Assembly (NCBI RefSeq): GCF_001865575.2
Contig: NZ_CP017561.2
Span: 186,001-250,000 of the forward strand
Length of the DNA stretch: 64,000 nucleotides
Direction: 5' to 3'
Origin: Paraburkholderia sprentiae WSM5005
GTDB taxonomy: Bacteria; Pseudomonadota; Gammaproteobacteria; Burkholderiales; Burkholderiaceae
Position 1 is the first letter of the stretch. Every line of letters begins with the position of its first letter. Below, piece after piece: positions 45,499-55,507 of the stretch. Under the pieces are notes generated by a model. That model worked only from the letters and a program-made list of their open reading frames with translations. It was not told the origin of the DNA and ran no database searches. The position numbers and the translations under genes were made by a program.

Positions 45499-45622
45499 GT
45501 TCAATGAGTTGCCCGCGAGAGGCAGTGGCCGCTGCGCCTTGCCGGCGCCACGTCAGGCGCGCGCTGTTGCCGCCCGTGGGACGCTCGTGCGTCGACCCGA
45601 CATAACGAAAAAGGGAGCAGTC

Positions 45623-45949
45623 ATGCTGATTACTTTCAAGTGCCACGCCTGCCCGGACGTCATGATGCTGGAGAATCTGGCGCAGTATCTGGTCGGCATT
45701 GTCGGCAAACGCCTTGGACAGCGGGGTGTCATTACTCACGAGGAGCTGGGCCCCGCCATCGAAAAACTAGAAGCGGCGATCAGCTTCGACAAGCAGGCGC
45801 GCGCCGAGCACGATGGCCATTTTCACGAGGGCGAGGACGGCCACGAGCGTCACGAGATTCCGCCCGGACTCGCGCAACGCGCCTACCCGTTCCTCGACAT
45901 GCTGCGCTCGGCGCAGAAGGAAAACGCGGATATCGTTTGGGGGCTCTGA
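45623..45949 (+). CDS. DUF1840 small protein
   Basis: 108 residues from MLITFKCHACPDVMMLENLA; AAGGGAGCAG precedes the start. It has the CHAC cysteine pair near the N-terminus, two glutamate/histidine-rich segments (DKQARAEHDGHFHEGEDGHERHE), and the conserved AYPFLDMLRSAQKENADIVWGL end. It matches the DUF1840 family of beta-proteobacteria. The histidine/acid cluster might bind metal, but no function is known. Confidence 0.9.
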   Translation: MLITFKCHACPDVMMLENLAQYLVGIVGKRLGQRGVITHEELGPAIEKLEAAISFDKQARAEHDGHFHEGEDGHERHEIPPGLAQRAYPFLDMLRSAQKENADIVWGL

Positions 45950-46017
45950 TTGTTGCCGGGTCTCGAGCGCGGTGGCCCGTTCGGAGCAGTTAGTAGGCGT
46001 TTCTGGCGCAGACAAGA

Positions 46018-46044
46018 AAAGAGCCCGCTCGCCGCGGGCTCTTT
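46018..46044. terminator. Bidirectional terminator between convergent small genes
   Basis: AAAGAGCCCGC (46018-46028), loop TCGCC, GCGGGCTCTTT (46034-46044). The A-rich left side and T-rich right side let it serve the + strand DUF1840 gene and the minus-strand gene ending at 46075. Confidence 0.88.
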
Positions 46045-46074
46045 GTGATTCGGAAGGCTCGTCCGCTAGGCCGC

Positions 46075-46272
46075 TTATTGGCTCGCGGAATCCGCCGACG
46101 CTGCCGCGCCTTTCGTCTTCTTGTGCTTCTTCGCCTTTTTGACGTGTGCCTCGGTCGGCGGCGAGTAAGAACTGACCGCGCTCGAGCCCGCCGGCGCGGC
46201 GGGTTGCGCGAGCGCCACGGCAGCGCCCGCGGCCAGCGAAACAGCGGTCAATAACAGCGTCAGCTTTTTCAT
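46075..46272 (-). CDS. Small exported lysine-rich protein (65 aa)
   Basis: A signal peptide MKKLTLLLTAVSLAAGAAVALA is followed by a short low-complexity mature part with Pro/Ser and then HVKKAKKHKKTKGAAASADSASQ. It resembles small periplasmic proteins seen in Burkholderia and has no recognisable domain. A GGAGAA ribosome-binding site precedes the start. It ends just before the bidirectional terminator at 46018-46044. Confidence 0.7.
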   Translation of the reverse strand: MKKLTLLLTAVSLAAGAAVALAQPAAPAGSSAVSSYSPPTEAHVKKAKKHKKTKGAAASADSASQ

Positions 46273-46457
46273 ACGATTTTCTCCGTTGACGGTTGCGATC
46301 TCGATGAGCCGGCGCGTCGTGCTCGCGCCTGACGGGATGAAAGCCGACTCAGTCTACAAAGCCGAAAATGCGGTGGCGCGAAATATTCAGTCTTTCGCAC
46401 TCGATATAGTGGCGCGCGGCGCCGGCGGCATAGCCAGCGCCACGTATCGCTTCGCGC

Positions 46458-49175
46458 TCAAAGCAATGGCGCCAATGCGCGCTCGGCGTCCGCCTTCGTA
46501 AGCGACATCCGCTGCGCGTAGTCGTCGAGCTGATCCGCGCCGATCTTGCCGACCGAGAAATAGGTGCTGTCCGGGTGCGCGAGGTAGAAACCCGATACGC
46601 TCGCGGCCGGCAGCATCGCCAATGATTCGGTCACGCTCATGTTGATTTCGTTCGCCTGCAGCACCTCGAACATGTCGCGCTTGACGAGGTGGTCGGGGCA
46701 GGCCGGATAGCCTGGCGCCGGACGGATGCCGCGGTATTTTTCGGCGATCAGTTCGTCGTTGGACAGGGTTTCGCTGTTCGCGTAGCCCCACAGGTCGCGC
46801 CGCACACGCGCGTGCATCGCTTCGGCGAACGCTTCGGCGAGCCGGTCCGCGAGCGCCTTGAGCATGATCGCGCTGTAGTCGTCGTGATCCTTCTCGAACT
46901 GGCGCTCCTTCACGTCGACGCCAAGACCCGCCGTCACCGCGAACATGCCGATGTAGTCGGCGACGCCCGAGTCCTTCGGCGCGATGAAGTCGGCAAGCGA
47001 GCGATTCGGCCGCATCACGCCGTCGACCACCGGCCGCACGCTCTGTTGACGCAGATTGCGCCAGGTCAGCGCGACGTCGGTGCGCGATTCGTCCGTGTAG
47101 ATTTCGATGTCGTCGTCATTGACCGTGTTGGCCGGCAGCAGCGCGATCACGCCGTTGGCCTGCAGCCAGCGGCCCTGGATCAGGCGCGCGAGCATCGACT
47201 TGGCGTCCGAAAACACGCGCCGCGCGGATTCGCCGACGATCTCGTCGTTGAGAATCGCCGGATACGGGCCGGCGAGATCCCACGTCTGGAAGAACGGACC
47301 CCAGTCGATATAGGTCGCGAGCTCGTTGAGATCGAAGTTCCTGAAGACGCGCCGGCCGATGAACTTCGGCTTGACCGGCTGATAGCCGGTCCAGTCGATT
47401 TTCGTTTTATTGGCGCGCGCTTCGGCGAGCGTGACCATCGGCTGCGCTTTTTTGTTCGCGTGCTGAGCGCGAATGCGGTTGTAATCGGCGTTCAGTTCAT
47501 CGATGTACTTCGCGGCGCCCTCGTCGGACAGCAGGCTGGACGCGACCGATACCGAGCGCGACGCGTCCGGCACGTAGACCACCGGTCCTTCATAGTGCGG
47601 CGCGATCTTCACCGCCGTGTGCACACGCGAGGTCGTCGCGCCGCCGATCAGCAGCGGAATCTTCTTCACGCGGAAGTAGTCGTCGCGCTGCATTTCCGAC
47701 GCGACGTAGGCCATCTCTTCGAGACTCGGCGTAATCAGGCCCGACAGCCCGACGATGTCCGCGCCCTCGACCTTCGCCTTCGCGAGGATCTCGCTGCACG
47801 GGACCATCACGCCCATGTTGACCACTTCGAAGTTGTTGCACTGGAGCACGACCGACACGATGTTCTTGCCGATGTCGTGTACGTCGCCCTTCACGGTCGC
47901 GATGACGATCTTGCCCTTCGCGCGCACGTCGCCGCCGGCCGCCGAGAGCTGGCGTTTTTCTTCCTCGATGAACGGGATCAGATGCGCGACTGCCTGTTTC
48001 ATCACGCGCGCGGACTTCACGACCTGCGGCAGGAACATCTTGCCCTGGCCGAACAGGTCGCCGACGATGTTCATGCCGTCCATCAGCGGACCTTCGATCA
48101 CGTTGATCGGGCGGCCGCCCGCGGCGGCGATCTTCGCGCGCACTTCCTCGGTGTCTTCGACGATAAACGTGTTGATGCCGCTGACGAGCGCATGCGCGAG
48201 ACGCTTCTCGACCGGCTGGTTGCGCCATTCGAGGTTCTCTTCCTTCTTCGCGGCGCCGCTCTTGAACTTGTCGGCGATTTCGAGCAGGCGGTCGGTGCCG
48301 TCTTCGCGGCGGTTCAGCACGACGTCTTCGACGCGCTCGCGCAGTTCCGGGTCGAGTTCGGCATACACGCCAAGCTGGCCCGCGTTGACGATGCCCATGT
48401 CCATCCCCGCCTGGATCGCGTGATAGAGGAACACAGTGTGGATCGCCTCGCGCACCGGGTCGTTGCCGCGGAACGAGAACGACACATTCGACACGCCGCC
48501 GCTGATCTTCGCGTACGGCAGGTTCTGCTTGATCCAGCGGGTCGCCTCGATGAAGTCGACCGCATAGTTGTTGTGTTCCTCGATGCCCGTCGCGATCGCG
48601 AAAATGTTCGGATCGAAAATGATGTCTTCGGGCGGAAAGCCGACTTCGTTGACGAGCACGTCGTAAGAGCGCTTGCAAATCTCGGTCTTGCGCGTGAACG
48701 TGTCGGCCTGGCCCTGCTCGTCGAACGCCATGACGACGGCAGCCGCGCCATAGCGGCGAATCAGCTTCGCATGATGAACGAACGCTTCCTTGCCTTCCTT
48801 CAGCGAGATCGAGTTGACGATCGCCTTGCCCTGCACGCACTTCAGGCCCGCCTCGATCACCTCCCACTTCGACGAGTCGATCATGATCGGCACGCGCGCG
48901 ATGTCCGGCTCCGACGCGATCAGATTCATGAAGCGCACCATCGCCGCTTTCGAATCGAGCATCGCCTCGTCCATGTTGATGTCGATCACCTGCGCGCCGT
49001 TCTCGACCTGGTGGCGTGCAACGGCCAATGCTTCGTCGAACTGATTGTTCAGGATCATTCGAGCGAACGCTTTCGAGCCGGTCACGTTGGTGCGTTCGCC
49101 AACATTGATGAAGAGCGTCCCGGACGTGACGTTGAACGGCTCGAGGCCGGCAAGGCGCATGGTGTGATCGGTCAT
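46458..49175 (-). CDS. metH: Methionine synthase, pterin/B12/activation subunit (split MetH, C-terminal part)
   Basis: 905 residues covering three of the four MetH modules. The methyltetrahydrofolate-binding barrel (about 15-320) contains [12 protein letters not shown] and the [10 protein letters not shown] motif. The cap and cobalamin domain follow, with DVHDIGKN (axial His433) and [12 protein letters not shown]. The AdoMet reactivation domain is at the C-terminus ([15 protein letters not shown]). The homocysteine-binding zinc domain is encoded by the separate gene just upstream, 88 bases away. Together the two total about 1260 residues, close to an intact MetH. It transfers methyl from CH3-THF via cobalamin to homocysteine in the cytosol. 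No cobalamin or SAH riboswitch was recognised upstream. Confidence 0.95.
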   Translation of the reverse strand: MTDHTMRLAGLEPFNVTSGTLFINVGERTNVTGSKAFARMILNNQFDEALAVARHQVENGAQVIDINMDEAMLDSKAAMVRFMNLIASEPDIARVPIMIDSSKWEVIEAGLKCVQGKAIVNSISLKEGKEAFVHHAKLIRRYGAAAVVMAFDEQGQADTFTRKTEICKRSYDVLVNEVGFPPEDIIFDPNIFAIATGIEEHNNYAVDFIEATRWIKQNLPYAKISGGVSNVSFSFRGNDPVREAIHTVFLYHAIQAGMDMGIVNAGQLGVYAELDPELRERVEDVVLNRREDGTDRLLEIADKFKSGAAKKEENLEWRNQPVEKRLAHALVSGINTFIVEDTEEVRAKIAAAGGRPINVIEGPLMDGMNIVGDLFGQGKMFLPQVVKSARVMKQAVAHLIPFIEEEKRQLSAAGGDVRAKGKIVIATVKGDVHDIGKNIVSVVLQCNNFEVVNMGVMVPCSEILAKAKVEGADIVGLSGLITPSLEEMAYVASEMQRDDYFRVKKIPLLIGGATTSRVHTAVKIAPHYEGPVVYVPDASRSVSVASSLLSDEGAAKYIDELNADYNRIRAQHANKKAQPMVTLAEARANKTKIDWTGYQPVKPKFIGRRVFRNFDLNELATYIDWGPFFQTWDLAGPYPAILNDEIVGESARRVFSDAKSMLARLIQGRWLQANGVIALLPANTVNDDDIEIYTDESRTDVALTWRNLRQQSVRPVVDGVMRPNRSLADFIAPKDSGVADYIGMFAVTAGLGVDVKERQFEKDHDDYSAIMLKALADRLAEAFAEAMHARVRRDLWGYANSETLSNDELIAEKYRGIRPAPGYPACPDHLVKRDMFEVLQANEINMSVTESLAMLPAASVSGFYLAHPDSTYFSVGKIGADQLDDYAQRMSLTKADAERALAPLL

Positions 49176-49207
49176 GGCGTGTGTGCGAGTCGGGTGCGTG
49201 CGTTAAA

Positions 49208-49240
49208 GGACGTGCTGGACGTGCTGGACGTGCTGGACGT
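49208..49240. repeat. 9-bp tandem repeat in the gap between the metH halves
   Basis: GGACGTGCT is repeated exactly three times and then GGACGT, giving about 3.7 copies in 33 bases. It fills part of the 88-base spacer between the two metH genes, so copy-number slippage here would change the spacing between them. Confidence 0.85.
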
Positions 49241-49263
49241 CGGGTGAAGTGCGTCGGGCCGGC

Positions 49264-50334
49264 TCAGGCCGCGTCACGATACTGGCTGGGCCACTTGCGC
49301 GGCTTCAGCTCGGCGAGCGCTTTCGCGATCGCCGCGATGTGCTCGGGCGTCGTGCCGCAGCAGCCGCCCGCGATATTCACGAGCCCCGCTTCCGCGAACT
49401 CCTTCAGCAGCCCCGAGGTATCCGCGGGCAATTCGTCGAAGCCCGTGTCGCTCATCGGATTCGGCAGGCCGGCGTTCGGGTAGCACGACACGTAGGTGTC
49501 GCACAGCTTCGCGAGCTCGGCGATGTACGGGCGCATCAGCGCCGCGCCGAGCGCGCAGTTCAGGCCGAACGTGAGCGGTTTCGCGTGACGCAGCGAGTTC
49601 CAGAAGGCCTCGACGGTCTGGCCCGACAGAATGCGGCCCGACGCATCGGTGACGGTGCCCGAGATCATGATCGGCAGCCGCTCGCCGGTGTTTTCGAACA
49701 GCTCGTCGAGCGCGAACAGCGCGGCCTTCGCGTTCAGCGTGTCGAAGATCGTTTCGACGAGGAACAGGTCGGCGCCACCGTCGAGCAGCGCTTTCGCCTG
49801 GTCGTAGTAGGCGGCGTGCAGTTCGTCGAAGGTCACGTTGCGCGCGCCCGGATCGTTGACGTCCGGCGAAATGCTCGCGGTTTTCGGCGTCGGGCCGATC
49901 GCGCCCGCGACGAAGCGCGGCTTGTCCGGCGTCGCGTATCTGTCACATGCGGCGCGCGCGAGTTTCGCCGATTCGAGGTTCATCTCGACGGCGAGCGACT
50001 CCATGCCGTAGTCGGCCTGCGCAACCGTGGTCGCACCGAACGTGTTGGTCTCGATGATGTCCGCGCCCGCCGCCAGATATTGCTCGTGAATCTCGGAGAT
50101 GATCTGCGGCTGGGTGATCGACAGCAATTCGTTGTTGCCTTTGATGTCGCGCGTGTAGTCCTTGAAGCGCTCGCCGCGATAGCGGGCTTCGTCGAGCTTG
50201 TAGCGCTGGATCATCGTGCCCATCGCGCCGTCGAGGATCAGGATGCGCGAGTTCAGCAGCGCGGGCAGCGCTGCGCCGCGGGTATAGGCGGGCTCGGAAC
50301 GGACTGGCGTGGCGGATTGAGCAGGCTGGGTCAT
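49264..50334 (-). CDS. Methionine synthase, homocysteine-binding subunit (split MetH, N-terminal part)
   Basis: 356 residues with the homocysteine S-methyltransferase barrel. Zinc ligands are Cys260 (FGLNCALGA) and Cys325-Cys326 (AGGCCGTTP). Substrate-contact strands DGAMGTMIQ and [11 protein letters not shown] are also present. It carries the Hcy half of methionine synthase and must work with the adjacent pterin/cobalamin half, since alone it lacks a methyl donor site. A lone homocysteine methyltransferase using S-methylmethionine is the alternative, but the close same-strand pairing supports the split-MetH reading. Confidence 0.92.
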   Translation of the reverse strand: MTQPAQSATPVRSEPAYTRGAALPALLNSRILILDGAMGTMIQRYKLDEARYRGERFKDYTRDIKGNNELLSITQPQIISEIHEQYLAAGADIIETNTFGATTVAQADYGMESLAVEMNLESAKLARAACDRYATPDKPRFVAGAIGPTPKTASISPDVNDPGARNVTFDELHAAYYDQAKALLDGGADLFLVETIFDTLNAKAALFALDELFENTGERLPIMISGTVTDASGRILSGQTVEAFWNSLRHAKPLTFGLNCALGAALMRPYIAELAKLCDTYVSCYPNAGLPNPMSDTGFDELPADTSGLLKEFAEAGLVNIAGGCCGTTPEHIAAIAKALAELKPRKWPSQYRDAA

Positions 50335-50519
50335 GGCGGACGAGGGCTTGCGCCGGCGTTGGCGGAAAGCATGTCATTGTAGCCGCTGCTGGACCGATGC
50401 GCCCGGCGCCCACGGACGGTGCAAAGCGCGGCGGGCAAAATCGACCGACAAGAATGCAGAGCGCCAGCAGTTCAGAAACGCGCCAACAAACGAAGCAATG
50501 AAAAGGCGCAATAAAAAAT

Positions 50520-50551
50520 GGCCCGGCAAGCCAAAGCCTGCCGGGCCTTTT
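50520..50551. terminator. Terminator between DUF3567 and metH
   Basis: GGCCCGGCA (50520-50528), a 10-base loop, TGCCGGGCC (50539-50547) then TTTT on the + strand. The minus strand reads into an ATTTTTTAT run. It lies between the DUF3567 gene and the metH promoter region on the minus strand. The remainder of 50335-50641 shows no gene. A -10-like TACAAT for metH occurs on the minus strand at 50381-50376. Confidence 0.82.
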
Positions 50552-50641
50552 CGCTGCCGCGGACCGCCTGATGGAACCCGCCGGCAAAGCCGCTTGGGGC
50601 GGTCGGTCGATGTCGCCAGAGCGTCAGCTAAACCCCTCCGG

Positions 50642-50899
50642 TCAATGCAGGATCACCGGTTGATGCATCAGACTGTCGAACTGGCCGAGGAATTCGTCGA
50701 CCTCGTCGAGCGTCGGCTCGCCTTCGATCAGCTTTTGCACATGCTCGCGAAAACGCGCCGCCATTGCACCGTCGATGTAGATCTCGCGCTGCATGTTCTT
50801 GTCGACAATCTCGTAGCCGCCCGACTTCATGGCCAGCAGACCTTCCTGCGGAGGAAACTCGACGACGCAATAGTTAGGGCTGTTATAGATCATTTGCAT
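50642..50899 (-). CDS. DUF3567 small protein
   Basis: 85 residues from MQMIYNSPNYCVVEFPPQEG, with AAGGAG just upstream. It carries the conserved IVDKNMQREIYIDGAMAARFREHVQ and EGEPTLDEVDEFLGQFDSLMHQPV of DUF3567, a small cytosolic family of beta-proteobacteria with unknown role. It ends 90 bases before the terminator, and metH follows on the same strand. The long upstream extension to 50995 lacks a ribosome-binding site. Confidence 0.9.
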   Translation of the reverse strand: MQMIYNSPNYCVVEFPPQEGLLAMKSGGYEIVDKNMQREIYIDGAMAARFREHVQKLIEGEPTLDEVDEFLGQFDSLMHQPVILH

Positions 50900-51015
50900 G
50901 GCGACACTCCTTATTTCCGTTGGGCTCCTGCCCTTTTCTGCACCATAGGTGGAGCATGTGGGATGGAATTCAAGGGGTGGGTCCGGACGACGCAAGTAAA
51001 CGCCGGACTTGAAGG

Positions 51016-51804
51016 TTAGACTCGCCGCTCCAGAAACGATTCAAGCAACGCGGCAAAACGGTGAGATTGCTCGATTGGCGCGAGATGCGCCGCGTCCAGC
51101 AACTCGAAGCGGGCGCCCTCGATCGCCTCCGCTATCGCCTGTGTAGCAGCAGGGGGCGTGCCAGTGTCGTGACGTCCGGCCACCGTCAGCGTCGGACAGC
51201 GGATCGCGCCGTGGTGCCCGCGCAGGTCGAAGTCGCGCAGCGCTTCGCAGGCCATCGCAAAACCCTCCGGCGGCGTGCGCACAAATGTTTCACGGATCGG
51301 CTCGACCGCTTCGGGATGCCCGGCATGAAAGTCGGGCGTGAGCCAACGCGCGAGCGTCGACGGCAACAGCGCCGCCATGCCGTCGCTGCGCGCGGCGTGG
51401 GCGCGCTGATCCCATAACGCACGGTTTTCGGGCGGGGTGCCGCCGGTGCTGTCGGCAATCGTCAGCGTGTCGATACGCGATGGATGGTCGAGCGCGAATT
51501 GCTGCGCGATCATGCCGCCGAGCGACAGGCCGACCAGGTGCGTCGTCCGCGCGCCGAGGGCATCGAGCAGTTTGGCCAGATCGTCGGCCAGATCGCGCAT
51601 GCCGAACGGCTCGCGCGCGACCGCGCTGTGGCCGTGGCCGCGCACGTCGTAGCGCAGCACCGTGTAATCGTCGCGGAAATAGCCGGCCATCTGATCCCAG
51701 ATAGAAAGATCACCGCCCAGCTGATGAATGAAGGTGAGCCACGGGCCGCCGCCTTCGTTGCTCAGCACATAGCGTGTTTCGATACCGTTGATGTTCACTT
51801 GCAT
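51016..51804 (-). CDS. Alpha/beta hydrolase of the 3-oxoadipate enol-lactonase type
   Basis: 262 residues from MQVNINGIETRYVLSNEGGG, with AAAGGAG before the start. The nucleophile elbow VGLSLGGMIAQ (Ser94), acid loop AGRHDTGTP and histidine loop DAAHLAPIEQS complete the triad. PcaD-like lactonases and their close relatives share this pattern, including the MIAQQFALDHPSRI segment. No protocatechuate genes are nearby, so it may act on another lactone or ester. It is monocistronic by spacing. Confidence 0.83.
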   Translation of the reverse strand: MQVNINGIETRYVLSNEGGGPWLTFIHQLGGDLSIWDQMAGYFRDDYTVLRYDVRGHGHSAVAREPFGMRDLADDLAKLLDALGARTTHLVGLSLGGMIAQQFALDHPSRIDTLTIADSTGGTPPENRALWDQRAHAARSDGMAALLPSTLARWLTPDFHAGHPEAVEPIRETFVRTPPEGFAMACEALRDFDLRGHHGAIRCPTLTVAGRHDTGTPPAATQAIAEAIEGARFELLDAAHLAPIEQSHRFAALLESFLERRV

Positions 51805-51955
51805 GCGGACTCCTTTGAAGGAAACGCAGTGTAAAAACGCGGTGGGTCGCCTCGTTCGCGCGAACGGGGGCTCCATTGAGGTGCGAGTCAGCGTTGCAAA
51901 GGAAGTTTCGCCGATCTTGGGCAGATCTGCTGGTGACACTCTGTCACGAAACCTG

Positions 51956-53230
51956 TCACGGTTTGATGATTGCCGGAGCGGTCGAATCGACCGCTCCGGC
52001 GGGGGCGGCCTCGGGCGTTACTGCCGATGCGTCGGCCGGCGCCGGCGTGGCGGGTGCGGCCGGCGCGCCGTTGTCGCCAGCGTGATCCGGCGACGTTCCA
52101 TCGACACTGAGCTCGCCACGCCATACCAGTTCGAACTGGGTACCGTTCGGCTCGGTCTGCAGGATGCGCGCGGGCAGCCAGCCGAGCGACGGCGCGAGCC
52201 ACACGTCGATACGGCGCTGGTCGCCATCGCGCCGCGGCAGACGTTTGAAATGACGCGTCTGCAGATAGCCCTGCGCTGCACGGATCGTTTCGTCGCCGAT
52301 CGTCTCGATCGGCCAGTTCTCGCCGCTATCGGTATCGACCACGAAAAACTGTCGTGCGACGCCTGGCTTATAGGCGTCGGGGTCACCGCGCACGAGGCTC
52401 GCGAGCTGCATCACGACGCTGAAGCGGTCCTGCGCGCCGTCGGGCAACGGCAACGTGGCCGGCGTGCGCGTGAAGCCGATTTTCCTGTCGTTGCGATTGA
52501 AGATCGCGATGTCTTCCGCGCGACGGCCACGCTTTTCGCTGTACTGCGCCGGCGCGAGGCCAAAGGCATCGATGCCGCCGTGGCTCGAAAACACAAACGG
52601 ACCGACGAACGGCAGCGGCACCGACACGATCATTTCGTAGCCCTGCGCATTGCTCGCCCAATGGATCGTGCCGGGCGCGTTGCGCACACCGTTGTAGAAC
52701 GTGTCGTATTCGAGTTCGGCCGACGGCGGTACCGAAAACTTCACGCCCTGCGACGCTTGCGGCGCGCTGGCCGCGGCGGGGGCGCTCGCGGCGTTGCCGC
52801 TGGCATTCGCATGGGGCGATGCGTTCGCGTTCGCGGCACCGGGCGGCGCGCTTGCCGCCACCTCCGATGCCGGCGTTGCCGCCGGCTCGTTCGGCTTGGC
52901 CGGCTGCAACGCGCTCAACACATGCTGCTCGCGCGGCTGACTCGCCGCGGGCTTACGTGCGGGCGGATGCGGTGCCAGCGCGGCCGGCTGCGGCGCTGGT
53001 TGACGCTCGACCTTCTCGGGCGTTAGCAGCGCGACCTGCACCGGCACATGATCGCGATCCGCCGGATTCAGATTCACGCGATTGCGCTCGAACCATTGCG
53101 CCGCGATCCAGTGCACGGTGGCCACCGCCACGAGCACCGCAATCCAGCGCCACGCGCGCGCGCCGCGTCCCCGCCCGTTGCCGAAAGCTGGCAGGCGATC
53201 ACGACGGCGGGTGGCGGAAGCAAAATGCAT
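51956..53230 (-). CDS. DUF3108 membrane-anchored periplasmic protein
   Basis: About 424 residues from MHFASATRRRDRLPA. It has a basic N-terminus and a membrane segment (about 25-43, AWRWIAVLVAVATVHWIAAQ). A long Ala/Pro-rich periplasmic linker follows. The C-terminal DUF3108 beta domain (about 165-380) has LEYDTFYNG, AFGLAPAQYSEKRGRR, RQFFVVDTDSGENWPIETIG and VWLAPSLGWLPARILQTEPNG. DUF3108 proteins resemble outer-membrane-lipid-associated beta-barrel-like domains, and their function is unknown. An in-frame extension to 53275 would overlap iclR and is not needed. Confidence 0.82.
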   Translation of the reverse strand: MHFASATRRRDRLPAFGNGRGRGARAWRWIAVLVAVATVHWIAAQWFERNRVNLNPADRDHVPVQVALLTPEKVERQPAPQPAALAPHPPARKPAASQPREQHVLSALQPAKPNEPAATPASEVAASAPPGAANANASPHANASGNAASAPAAASAPQASQGVKFSVPPSAELEYDTFYNGVRNAPGTIHWASNAQGYEMIVSVPLPFVGPFVFSSHGGIDAFGLAPAQYSEKRGRRAEDIAIFNRNDRKIGFTRTPATLPLPDGAQDRFSVVMQLASLVRGDPDAYKPGVARQFFVVDTDSGENWPIETIGDETIRAAQGYLQTRHFKRLPRRDGDQRRIDVWLAPSLGWLPARILQTEPNGTQFELVWRGELSVDGTSPDHAGDNGAPAAPATPAPADASAVTPEAAPAGAVDSTAPAIIKP

Positions 53231-53271
53231 CGGCGCTTGAATGGGTGAGTGCCTGGAAGGGCCGGTCCGTA

Positions 53272-54198
53272 TCAACCCGGTTCGCTACGCGGCGTCGCAC
53301 TATAGCCGAGTTCGTAGGACAGCTTGCGCGCGCATTCACGCAGCGCGGTATCGATCTCGCCGCCCCAGCGGATATCGAACGCGCCCTCATGGCCGAGCGC
53401 AACGAGACCGAGCGCGAGTTCTCCGGTCGAATCGAACACCGGCATCGAAAACGCGTGGATCGTCGGGAGCAGCATGCCTTCGACGCGCGCGGCCTCGTGT
53501 TCGCGCACCTCGGCGAGCACCTTGTCGACGTCTTCGCGGGTGCGCGGCGCGCCGCTATGCGACGAGCGCCGCGAGTCGGCCAGCTCGCGCTCGAGCATCG
53601 CGGCGGTCTTGCCGGACGGCAGGTAGGCGGCAAACAGCAGACCGGTCGCCGAGCTGAGCAAGGGCATCACGTCGCCGAGTTTCAGCGATGCCTTGGCCGG
53701 ATAACTCGACTCCATCCAGTGCACCATCGTCGGTCCCTGATTGCCCCACACCGCGATGCCGACCGTCAGATCGAGCCGGTCGCGAAGCGCGGCGAGCGCG
53801 ATGCGCGCGAGCTTCACACCGTCGACGCGCGCAAGCCGCGCGAGCCCCAGCTGCAAAGCGAAACCGCCGAGTTCGTAGCGGCCCGACAGCGGGTCCTGCG
53901 CGACCACGCCGAGGCGCAGAAAGCTGACCAGATAGCGATGCGCCTTCGCCGGACTCATGCCGGCGCGCTGCGCGAGATCGCGCAACATCATCGCGTGCGG
54001 CTCGTGGGTTAGAACGTCGAGCAGCCTGAAACCGACCTCGATCGACTGGATGCCCGAGCGTAGTTTTTCTTCGCCGGGTTCGCTGGTTTCGGCATCGGCC
54101 CTGGTTGCGTCGGTGAGATCGGCGTGGTCCAGCGGATCGTCGGCGGACGCGGGATCGGTGCGGGTGCGGATCGTGCCGGAGCGGGCGTTGGCGGACAT
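53272..54198 (-). CDS. IclR-family transcriptional regulator
   Basis: 308 residues from MSANARSGTI. After an acidic disordered N-terminus (about 1-45) comes the IclR winged helix (SIEVGFRLLDVLTHEPHAMMLRDLAQRAGMSPAKAHRYLVSFL). The effector domain (about 120-300) includes GNQGPTMVHWM, PLLSSATGLLFAAYLP and the C-terminal SMPVFDSTGELALGLVALG. It is divergent from the fumarylacetoacetase gene with a ~120-base gap. IclR regulators often control aromatic or homogentisate catabolism, so a role in tyrosine/homogentisate breakdown is plausible. Confidence 0.9.
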   Translation of the reverse strand: MSANARSGTIRTRTDPASADDPLDHADLTDATRADAETSEPGEEKLRSGIQSIEVGFRLLDVLTHEPHAMMLRDLAQRAGMSPAKAHRYLVSFLRLGVVAQDPLSGRYELGGFALQLGLARLARVDGVKLARIALAALRDRLDLTVGIAVWGNQGPTMVHWMESSYPAKASLKLGDVMPLLSSATGLLFAAYLPSGKTAAMLERELADSRRSSHSGAPRTREDVDKVLAEVREHEAARVEGMLLPTIHAFSMPVFDSTGELALGLVALGHEGAFDIRWGGEIDTALRECARKLSYELGYSATPRSEPG

Positions 54199-54319
54199 GT
54201 GCAAAAGGCGCGGGCAGCGCGTTCGGGAAACGTAATGGCGGTAGCTACTGTGGGCCGGGCCGGTTCACCATCGTAGAATAGATTCCTTCCATCGTCACTA
54301 ATACACGGTTCACAGCTCT

Positions 54320-55303
54320 ATGAAACTTGCCTCGCTGAAGGACGGCACGCGCGACGGTCAACTGATCGTCGTGTCCCGCGACCTGCACACAGCGGCCATC
54401 GCCGACGCGATCGCGCCCACGCTGCAGCGCGTGCTCGACGACTGGGCCTTCTATGCGCCGCAACTGCACGAACTCTACGACGCGCTGAACCAGGGCCGCG
54501 CGCGCAACAGCTTTTCGTTCGACGCGAAGGAGTGCATGGCGCCGCTGCCGCGCGCGTTCCAGTGGGCCGATGGCTCGTCGTACGTGAACCACGTCGAGCT
54601 CGTGCGGCGCGCGCGCGGCGCGCAAATGCCGCCCGAGTTCTGGACCGACCCGCTCATGTACCAGGGCGGCAGCGATGACTTCATCGGCCCGCGCGACGAT
54701 GTCATCTGCGCATCGGAAGAGTACGGCATCGACTTCGAGGCCGAAGTCGCGGTCATCACCGGCGACGTGCCGATGGGCGTGACGCCCGAGCAGGCGCTGC
54801 GCGGCGTGCGGCTGGTTGCGCTCGTCAACGACGTGTCGCTGCGCAATCTGATCCCCGCCGAACTCGCGAAGGGCTTCGGTTTTTTCCAGAGCAAGCCGGC
54901 CACGTCGTTCGCGCCGGTCGCGGTGACCCCGGACGAACTCGGCGAACACTGGCGCGAGGGGCGCGTGCACCGGCCGATGATCGTCCATTGGAACGGCAAG
55001 AAGGTCGGCCAGCCCGATGCGGGCACCGACATGGTGTTTCACTTCGGTCAGCTGATCTCGCATGCAGCGAAAACGCGCAATCTGCGTGCCGGTTCTATCG
55101 TCGGTTCGGGCACGGTGTCGAACAAGGACGCGAAGCGTGGTTACTGCTGTATCGCCGAGAAGCGCTGCCTCGAAACCATCGAGCACGGCGCGCCGCAAAC
55201 GGAGTTCATGAAGTACGGCGACACGGTGAAGATCGAAATGTTCGACGAGGCGGGCAAATCGATTTTCGGTGCGATCGAGCAGAGCATCGCGCCGCTCGAT
55301 TGA
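54320..55303 (+). CDS. Fumarylacetoacetase-family hydrolase
   Basis: 327 residues. The FAH core is visible: DDFIGPRDDVICASEEYGIDFEAEVAVITGD (metal ligands), LVNDVSLRNLIPAELAKGFGFFQSKPATSFAPVAV, GSGTVSNKDAKRGYCCIAEKR and the C-terminal KYGDTVKIEMFDEAGKSIFG. It cleaves fumarylacetoacetate or related 1,3-diketone acids in the last step of tyrosine/homogentisate catabolism. The absence of maiA and hmgA next to it leaves the exact substrate open. It is divergent from iclR. Confidence 0.88.
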   Translation: MKLASLKDGTRDGQLIVVSRDLHTAAIADAIAPTLQRVLDDWAFYAPQLHELYDALNQGRARNSFSFDAKECMAPLPRAFQWADGSSYVNHVELVRRARGAQMPPEFWTDPLMYQGGSDDFIGPRDDVICASEEYGIDFEAEVAVITGDVPMGVTPEQALRGVRLVALVNDVSLRNLIPAELAKGFGFFQSKPATSFAPVAVTPDELGEHWREGRVHRPMIVHWNGKKVGQPDAGTDMVFHFGQLISHAAKTRNLRAGSIVGSGTVSNKDAKRGYCCIAEKRCLETIEHGAPQTEFMKYGDTVKIEMFDEAGKSIFGAIEQSIAPLD

Positions 55304-55507
55304 AGTGCGGCAGTGGCGCCGTCGTGCTGTGACGGAGCGGCACGCGCGAAAGGGTTTCGCCCGATGCCGCCGCCTGCGCGCGCGGCTACACTGACTGGCG
55401 CGCCGGCTGGGACGGCGCCAAATGCGCGAGTTCCGGATTGCGCGCAGCGACGCATCGGTCGCACATCGGCAATACATCACAATCAAAACCCGACGTGAGG
55501 AGACAGC

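Noticed and set aside
46689..49247. 852-residue open frame on the + strand opposite metH
   Set aside because: It is the antisense shadow of a high-GC gene. It has no start context, is rich in Arg/His/Asp with no domain, and the opposite strand clearly encodes MetH.
50335..50519. Possible SAH or cobalamin riboswitch upstream of metH
   Set aside because: I looked for the conserved SAH-riboswitch and B12-box patterns on the minus strand and saw neither.
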